64,000 nucleotides of DNA, from contig MU271147.1 in the NCBI GenBank assembly GCA_021432605.1, positions 930,001-994,000 on the forward strand. Direction: 5' to 3'. Shown in pieces: positions 57,450 to 64,000 of the stretch. Position numbers and translations under genes: made by a program. Below the pieces are notes generated by a model. The model ran no database searches. It was not told the origin of the DNA and worked only from the letters and a program-made list of their open reading frames with translations. The first letter of the stretch is position 1. Each line of letters begins with the position of its first letter. This DNA is from Coniochaeta sp. PMI_546. Its lineage: Eukaryota > Ascomycota > Sordariomycetes > Coniochaetales > Coniochaetaceae.

Positions 57450-58926
57450 GATATAAGAGTTACAGAGAGGAAGTGTCTAACTAGAAGAGTGGTGTGCTGA
57501 TGGTGATTTTCCCTGCAGGAACAGTCTGGGTTCTCGATCGTCAGGAGTCTTGGGCGATGATAGAGGAGAGAGGTGACGGCATTTATAGTGAAGTCGATGG
57601 CACTCCTAACCATACCCTCTCACTTGACCTCACAGGGTAGAATATCTGTACGTCTCTCTCGCTGCCATGCCAGGTGTGACGCTTAGCTTTCTCATTGCAG
57701 CCACTGACCCCTCCTTCATGCCTCTGGTTTCAGAGAAATGTCACAATGCACTTCTATCACACCACGCCAGACTCGACCTTGCTCAGAGCAATAGGCGCCG
57801 ATAACCTTTCTTCCCCTCAGTTAGACGCATAGGCATCAGCCCGCCCATCAACTTGTGTGCCTCTCGGGCTACCTTTGAGCCTGTTGGTACCCGTTTCCTG
57901 CGGCATTCGTCGCTGATCACGCTTGGCACCGATGTGATGGTGCGAGACCAGTAGGTGGCCAAGGCTATGGATTTGTCTAGAGCTGCGTCGGGCGTGCAAA
58001 CGTGAGCTTTTACGGCCTCAAGGCGTCGTGCAAGAACGTGATGGCGTCGGAGATGGCAGCTGATATATTGGAATGGCACTTCGAGTGGAATGCATAGCTG
58101 AGGACATGGCGGCTTACGCTTCTATCACGGCTTAGGGCTGAAAGAGGAGCAATTCTATTGGTGGCAACACAATGCCGAGCTTTCGTGCTCTGATTGGCGT
58201 CGTCGGTGAGGATGCGCATTCGTTTACATGTGTAAAAAGCCAATGCTGATCATCCCGTGCTTATACCGCGGCTTTGCCTCGTTGGAGGTCGGCAACTACA
58301 ACACCTACCCCACGATGTGATGAGTCTAGCGCCACCGCGGATGTCGAGAAGCCCTCCGCTGGTGTCATAGGGCTGAAGCGGAGTGTCGGGTGCAAGTCTA
58401 TCCAATCAGAGCTAAATTTGGACCGTGTTAGAGCATAAAGGACGGATCCCTACATATGCTCGTCAGTCAGCGGACGAGAGAATGTAGCCAGATTGCTGGC
58501 TTAGAAGAGAGCCTTCGCTCTCTATCCAATAAGCGATGTGTTACACTGACACGGCAGCTTCACCGGCACCCACCGACGGCTTGCGTGCGGCTGATGGGCC
58601 AAACTTTTCGCAGGGTTTCTTGGCACATTGTTGTTTCCTGATACCTCAATGTCTCATGCAGCAAGTCATGGTGTAAGCGCAAACCACGTCCTTTCGTGCC
58701 CCAGTACCGTGTTCGAGGCGGTATATTACCCTCTCCTCTCCCGTGTCAAGTTACTTACTGCAAGAGTTTGCTGTTGACCTACATTACCGCAGATCCTGGC
58801 ATAGAAAGAAAGGCCGACGACAAGGTAAGAATCATTCCACCTTCGCGTGTGATCAGGTGATGATACTTGAGTTGGCGACTCTCCTCCTTTCAACAGTTGT
58901 GATAAGATTAACCATTATTGTCGCAG
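57450..58926. other. 1.5-kb region with weak minus-strand coding signal
   Basis: Two overlapping minus-strand frames at 57783-58243 have coding-like composition (FHSKCHSNISAAISDAITFL, then KAHVCTPDAALDKSIALATY and AREAHKLMGGLMPMR), but no ATG or family. They may be a relic. The rest presumably holds the promoters of the flanking divergent genes. Confidence 0.35.
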
Positions 58927-59700
58927 ATGGCCGGCACCATGACACCAGACTTTGAGGTCAAACTCCTGCTCGACCCGGAAGAGGTACTTGAAGGGGACTC
59001 CAACCTCGCCAGCGCTATACGGTCGACGTTCTCAATATCCCCCGCAGTGGCCAAGATTGGCGTCCTCTTCCTAGACAATGACGCCAAGGAGATTTACAAT
59101 GCCGGATGGAGCCCTCGCATCCGCAAGACAGAGGGGAAGGACGAGTTCGAGCTCACGTATAAGAAGCGATACCCCATCACCGGAACGGCCATTCTCGCAG
59201 CACTGGCCAAAGCGGCTGAGGACGGCTTCGAAGCATCGAACAATAACAAGTACGAAGCCCAGGTCGAGTGGGGCTACGAGAAAATGACCCTGTCCATTAG
59301 TCGCAACAAGAAGGTCTCCGACGCAGGGCTCGACAGCGTGAGCTCGCTAGACGTCAAGGCCGCACAGAAAATGCTTATCGACGAAGCGCCAGACAAGTTC
59401 AACAATTCCGGAAGCGATGGATGGGGCAAGAGACTGCTTCGGCAAGCACGCATATACGGCCCAATCCACACGACCCGCTTCACTGGAGTCTGGCAGGGGG
59501 TAAAGTTGACTATAGAGATCTGGCCGGTCACAATAGCTAAAGAAGCGAGAACCGAGCTCATCGTGGAGCTATCGTTCAAGATGGATGCTACGAGCGACAG
59601 CGCGGCCTTGCGGTCAAGTCTCATCGAGATTCTCCAGAAGAAGGGCTGGCTGTGCCCGCGAGACTCGCTCAAGACGCAGCTTGTCATGGATAACTACTAG
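58927..59700 (+). CDS. Hypothetical protein, possibly CYTH-like
   Basis: Single open frame of 257 residues from the first ATG (MAGTMTPDFEVKLLLDPEEV). The first half alternates beta strands with charged residues: EVKLLLDPEEVL; KIGVLFLDNDAKEIYNAGWS; RIRKTEGKDEFELTYKKRYP; AQVEWGYEKMTLSISRNKKV. This is the pattern of a CYTH/triphosphate-tunnel fold, where such strands line a substrate tunnel. Later parts contain a KRLLRQARIYGPIHTTRFTG segment and a C-terminal helix. No signal peptide or membrane segment. The fold suggestion is inferred from strand pattern only; no catalytic set of residues could be confirmed. Confidence 0.6.
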   Translation: MAGTMTPDFEVKLLLDPEEVLEGDSNLASAIRSTFSISPAVAKIGVLFLDNDAKEIYNAGWSPRIRKTEGKDEFELTYKKRYPITGTAILAALAKAAEDGFEASNNNKYEAQVEWGYEKMTLSISRNKKVSDAGLDSVSSLDVKAAQKMLIDEAPDKFNNSGSDGWGKRLLRQARIYGPIHTTRFTGVWQGVKLTIEIWPVTIAKEARTELIVELSFKMDATSDSAALRSSLIEILQKKGWLCPRDSLKTQLVMDNY

Positions 59701-60333
59701 AATTGCCGTTCCTATATTCCGTCCGCAGGTTATGGATCGTGAAGGAATAATAGCATCAGGTAGCGTGCTCTTGGCACCACGTCGTTGACGTCTATGCTGC
59801 ATACATGCATTTTTTTGGCGTCGAGAAGAGAAAAGAGATTCCGACGGTCGATGCTTTAGATTACTTCCAACACATTTTCTTCGTTATTATATCTGATCCT
59901 AAATGTTTCAATCTGAGGACGGAATATGGTATCTCGGAGTTGACATGTCATCTACGCTGCAGTAGTCCCTCCTCTCAAGATGACGAACTGCGAAAAGAGA
60001 TACGCGAACGATGGTCAACTTTGATGATGATAATACTTGCTTAATACTTATTTCAGCAAGCTCCTCATGTTTTTGACTCTTTTTGGCCCTCAGGATGATC
60101 GCATGTCGTCAAACATGTGTGGGGATCGGCAGCTATTGAATGAAGCCCTGTTGACATAGTGGGTGGGGTAGCTGTGATTTGTCAATTGGTGTCGACCGGA
60201 GCTTCCCGTTGCGTCACCTTGTCGTCATGAGTTTACCACTCGTCATCTCTAAACCCCATTAAAACCCCAAGATGGACCTGGGCATTAAATACGACATGTT
60301 CTCACGCATGGTAATTCCGGAGCCTCTGAAGTC
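59701..60333. other. Intergenic region upstream of the SDR gene
   Basis: About 630 nt; only short frames. Presumably the 3' end of the hypothetical gene and the SDR promoter. Confidence 0.5.
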
Positions 60334-61456
60334 ATGATCTCATCTGCTGCCTCCCGAACCCTTGTTACTTCCAACACCACAAGAAACATCTCCAGAGCAC
60401 TCATCCAGTCTGCACAGCATCGTCTACCACGGAATACTGGTTGCCTAAGACTGCTACCTCTTAACCCAGCTCCCGCCCGTCACACAATCAACAGATCAAG
60501 AGCCATGTCTACCAAGCCTGGTGTCGCAAGTCATGCGGACTTGCACCGCAGCTCCATCTTCAATATGAAGGGACGAGTCGCCCTTGTAACAGGTTAGTCG
60601 CTTCACCTCGCCTTCTCTCCACAAAAATGTTGTTAACAACCTGATAGGAGGCGGCTCCGGCATCGGCTTGATGGCAACCCAAGCCTTAGCGGTAAACGGC
60701 GCAAAAGTCTACATCGTCGGCCGCACCAAAGAGAAGCTCGACACAGTAGTCAAGACCTACGGCAAGGACATCGAAGGCGAGATCATCCTGCTGCAAGGCG
60801 ACGTGACCTCCAAGGAAGACATCGCGCGTCTGGTCAAAGAAATCTCCTCCAAAGAATCCAGCCTGCACATCCTCGTCAACAACGCCGGCGTCTCGGGCGA
60901 CACCGTCTCGACCGAGTCCAAGTCCGCATCCGAGATGAAGTCCAACCTCTTCGATGCCGAAGGATCGACCTTCGACGACTGGACGAGCACATACAAGACG
61001 AACGTCGCGTCCGTCTACTTCGTCACGGCCGCCTTCCTGCCCCTCCTCCAGAAATCCTCAGAGACCACCCCCGGCTGGTCGGCCGCCGTGATCAACACCT
61101 CCAGCATCTCGGGCCTCGTCAAGTCCGCGCAGCACCACTTCAGCTACAACGCCTCGAAGGCGGCCACGATCCACCTAAACCGCATGCTGGCCGCCGAGAT
61201 CGCCGAGCAGGGCCTCAAGATCCGCGTCAACACCATCGCCCCCGGCGTCTTCCCGTCCGAGATGACGGCCGACGAGAGCGACGAGAACCAGAAGAGCGTC
61301 ATCGACAAGGAAAAGTACAAGGACAAGGTCCCCGCCGCGCGGCCGGGTAACGACATCGACATGGCGCAGACGGTGCTGTTCTTCGCCAACAACCAGTACC
61401 TGAACGGACAGGTCGTGGCTGTGGATGGTGGCTACACTATCAGGGCTGGGGAGTGA
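60334..61456 (+). CDS. Short-chain dehydrogenase/reductase with probable mitochondrial presequence
   Basis: Exons 60334-60592 and 60648-61456 (55-nt intron inside the glycine motif), 355 residues. A Ser/Arg-rich, acid-poor N-terminus of ~60 residues (MISSAASRTLVTSNTTRNIS...) looks like a mitochondrial targeting sequence; an internal MSTKPGVASH could start a cytosolic form. The Rossmann motif is VALVTGGGSGIGLMATQALA, NAG is in VNNAGVSGD, the catalytic Ser is in INTSSISG, and the YxxxK is YNASKAA. RPGNDIDMAQTVLFFANNQY and NGQVVAVDGGYTIR complete the classical SDR C-terminus. The substrate cannot be inferred. Confidence 0.9.
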
Positions 61457-62992
61457 TCCTTTCCTGGCTGGCTCAGGAACTGGGGCGTTTGGTCGATGTG
61501 CGTACTTTTAGTCTAGTCGGAAGCACTGTATTATTTAGCAAGCACAATACGAGGAAGCTACAGCCCCAATTGAACCATGGGAGCTGGACTTGTTTACTAT
61601 CCAGAAGAGAACTGCACGATCCCTTCACGTTGGGTACCCTTCATTGCAGCAATCGAATTCTTAACATGAAGAAGCGTACTTGTGTTCCAATTCTACCATT
61701 ACAATCTCCCCCCTTGTCAGTTTCACATGCCGCCGTCCCTCTCGATAAACCCCCCTATCTTATCTTTTATCACAATCGCTAACACACTTGCATCACATCG
61801 CCAAAAAAAAAAAAAAATAAGCTTTGCGGCATGACATCACGCTGCCGTTTGGGGGCCCTCTAAGGGGCTGCGCTATACTAGCGGGCCGCCCTTGCTGCTT
61901 GCCGCCCTCCCCCCGGGCGTTCAGGGCCCTGGTCTTTTGGGACCGGAATGGTGGGGTGTGGAAAATCTGCCCGATGCACCATTTCGGACGAGGGTAGATC
62001 TTTGGGGGGGGATCGATCGTAGGGCTGAAATACAAACAGGGACGACGCTGGTTGGGGTGGGATGGCTTGGTTACCGAGTCAAATTCAATGCACATCGATA
62101 GAAATTGGGACAGGGCACAAGATGTTCTGCTCATTTTGCAAAATGAGTGTTTTCATTATTGGTGTAGTCTGCATGGGGGGGCTGTGGGCAGGGGGGATTT
62201 CGCTGGGGTGAACAAGCGCAAAACACCAGACAACCGGAAATAGAGCGATGAACCGCTGCATCACGGATCCGGTCTCACAATGAAGCAACCCTCGCTTCAA
62301 GTCAGCAGAACAACTTCGCTGGCAAAGAAGTGAACAAAAGAAACAGCCGCTGTGGCTCGTCCCGAAAGCCTCAACCGTCCTCATAAACTGAACAATAACC
62401 AATTTGCATGCTTCCGTAAACCAAGAACCAAAGGGGTATAGTAGGGTATTTCCTCATGCTTCATGAACCAGTAGCACTCCGTAGCCCGAACCCGAACCAC
62501 TGACGTGAGTAACCGTCAAATCCATAGTCCGTTATCCCAACTCCTTTATAAAATGCAGAAATGTGTGTCTCGCCGTGCAATCTGTCTGTACGGGGGAATA
62601 GGTGCAGTTCAAAAGACTGTATCCCACCGACCTCAGCGCCCCCTTGATATGTCGGAGAGGAGATCCAGGAATATCGAACCATAAACCAAGCCAAGTCATA
62701 ACCATAATGAACTAATCGTGAAATCTCGTAAAGCAAACGCCCAGGTGGAGTGGAGTGACAACAAATAACAAGTCCGCAGGAAGGAGGCCACCGCCTATGG
62801 CACTCTGCAAATCAAGAGCAGAGGACTGGCGATCGCCGGGTGTGGTGTGGCTGTGTGTAGTGTCGCGCTCCGGGTATCATTGAAATGAAAAGCCCTAAAA
62901 GTCCGTCGATGTGTAGAAGAACAGTAGACGTCGATAGATCAGTCGTAAAAAGCCTGTGATGTGCCGGCGAAACCAATTCGCGTGTCTACCCT
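61457..62992. other. 1.5-kb intergenic region between convergent genes
   Basis: Lies between the SDR stop and the SWIRM gene stop. Contains a 14-base A run at 61803-61816 and several G-rich stretches (near 62005 and 62175). No gene recognised; probably long 3' ends. Confidence 0.5.
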
Positions 62993-64000
62993 TTAATTAT
63001 CAAGGATAACCCACCGATCATCAAGCCAGCCGACGCTGTCGTACGCCGTCCAGAGTTTCGAGGCCTTGTTCACGTCAATCTTGCACGCCTGTTGCGCGTC
63101 TGTCTTCCTGAAAGGCTTCGGCGGCGTTCGCAGGAAGCAATTGCGGCGGCTTTCGAAAATGCGCCGCTTGCTCGTGAGGTAGGTAGCGCAGTCAAGACGT
63201 AGGTTTGCGGCAAGTTTGAGTTCCTCCGGATGCAGCATGTGGGCGTGCGGATCCTTGCTTAGATCGAGTGGGTTCCCTTTCCAGTCAACCTTCAAGCTCT
63301 TGTTGCCCAGGGATCCCAATGGAGGCGAGTAGTCCCTGATCGAGTTGAAGTCCTTGTCCTCCCGGTTGGGTGCAACAGTACGCACCCTCGGCTCAGGAGT
63401 AGAGCTGACACGGATCGTCCCACGAACCGTACCCGGGCTCGTCCGAATCGGCCTCGGCGCTTGTTGTTTGGTGACCCGCGGTTCCTTGCCCTTCAATGGT
63501 TTCTGGACGCGGTTGATGTTGCTTCGAATCGGTTGTGGCTTCGGTGTTTGGGTTCGAATCGCCTGTGGCTTCGCGTAGGTCCTGGCATGATACAGAGGCT
63601 GAGGACGAGCGCGGTACGAAGCGGAAGCTGCGCGGTCAGCAGCCAGGAGCGCCTTCTCTTGATTCAGCCAGCGCACCTGGTTGGACTGGAACTGCTGCAA
63701 GACATTTGACTTGAAGCGCAACACCATACGGTACTCCTCCTCCGTCGGTCGCTGACCCTCGCTTGACACACCGGTTGCCCGAATATGCTCATGAATGATC
63801 CTTTCAGTATCTTGCTCGGCTGTACCAAAAAGTGGCACTGGCTGCGACGGGCTGACTGAAGTTTCCGAATTCGGGAACAGAATCGGATCCTTGACAGGAA
63901 CGCTGATTGACGGTGTCGGGCTGATGATATGCTTCACTTGCTCTAGGGGTGAGCTCGATTGATTCGAGATCGGAGGTGAGGGTGGTCCATCCAGAAGACC
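62993..64000 (-). CDS. SWIRM-domain protein (partial, start outside window)
   Basis: The frame is open from the right edge to a TAA at 62993, about 335 residues; the N-terminus lies beyond 64000. The visible N-terminal part is disordered, rich in Pro, Gln and Arg (AKPQAIRTQTPKPQPIRSNI). The C-terminal ~90 residues form a SWIRM domain: MLHPEELKLAANLRLDCATY, then TSKRRIFESRRNCFLR, then IDVNKASKLWTAYDSVGWLD. SWIRM domains bind DNA or histone tails in chromatin complexes. The organisation of a disordered region plus a terminal SWIRM recalls yeast Fun19-type proteins. Nuclear role is inferred from the domain. Confidence 0.85.
   Translation of the reverse strand, partial: GLLDGPPSPPISNQSSSPLEQVKHIISPTPSISVPVKDPILFPNSETSVSPSQPVPLFGTAEQDTERIIHEHIRATGVSSEGQRPTEEEYRMVLRFKSNVLQQFQSNQVRWLNQEKALLAADRAASASYRARPQPLYHARTYAKPQAIRTQTPKPQPIRSNINRVQKPLKGKEPRVTKQQAPRPIRTSPGTVRGTIRVSSTPEPRVRTVAPNREDKDFNSIRDYSPPLGSLGNKSLKVDWKGNPLDLSKDPHAHMLHPEELKLAANLRLDCATYLTSKRRIFESRRNCFLRTPPKPFRKTDAQQACKIDVNKASKLWTAYDSVGWLDDRWVILDN

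Overview
The window is a piece of a filamentous ascomycete genome (Pezizomycotina, probably Sordariomycetes). Genes are split by short GT..AG introns of about 46-120 nt. The recognisable genes are typical of plant-degrading moulds: two AA9 lytic polysaccharide monooxygenases (one with a CBM1), the unfolded-protein-response factor HAC1/HacA with an Ire1-type intron, a sugar porter, APH-fold kinases, and NLR-like genes. All exon joins were made by eye and checked only for reading-frame consistency.

Region by region. 1-5.6 kb: 3' end of a probable short-chain dehydrogenase; an AA9-CBM1 gene on the minus strand whose first intron has an abnormal donor; the hac1 gene with two hairpins flanking a 23-nt intron, an upstream ORF, and a very long alternative reading frame when unspliced. 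5.6-8.7 kb: no convincing gene. 8.7-16.8 kb: a conserved housekeeping block (fungal complex I subunit, Csm3/Swi3 replication-fork protein, Ski2 RNA helicase, Did2/CHMP1 ESCRT-III protein). 17.2-24.2 kb: a divergent pair, a TPR/ankyrin NLR-like protein interrupted by an in-frame TAG and a subtilase with a long disordered N-terminus. 24.5-27.3 kb: Pex16, tRNA-Tyr(GUA), an omega-like GST.

27.3-33.3 kb: a gene-poor stretch, a frameshifted protein-kinase gene and an intact fungal-specific gene of unknown function. 33.4-40.6 kb: a possible decayed minus-strand gene, an AMID/FSP1-like FAD oxidoreductase, the second AA9, an aldo-keto reductase and a LaeA-like methyltransferase. 41.5-48.2 kb: an acidic-repeat orphan, an intact APH-fold kinase, a truncated APH-fold relative, an F-box gene with two apparently compensating frameshifts, and relic-like sequence. 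48.6-64 kb: a sugar transporter, a NACHT NTPase, a proteinase K-like subtilase without a signal peptide, a CYTH-like orphan, a mitochondrial-type SDR, and the 3' part of a SWIRM-domain gene.

The housekeeping genes look intact. Damaged genes cluster in the accessory stretches (17-21, 29-34 and 44-48 kb). The observation most worth following is hac1: both mRNA forms appear to carry long open frames, and the unspliced one contains a hydrophobic segment and a protein-like tail. No LTR element, LINE, DNA transposon or CRISPR array was seen.
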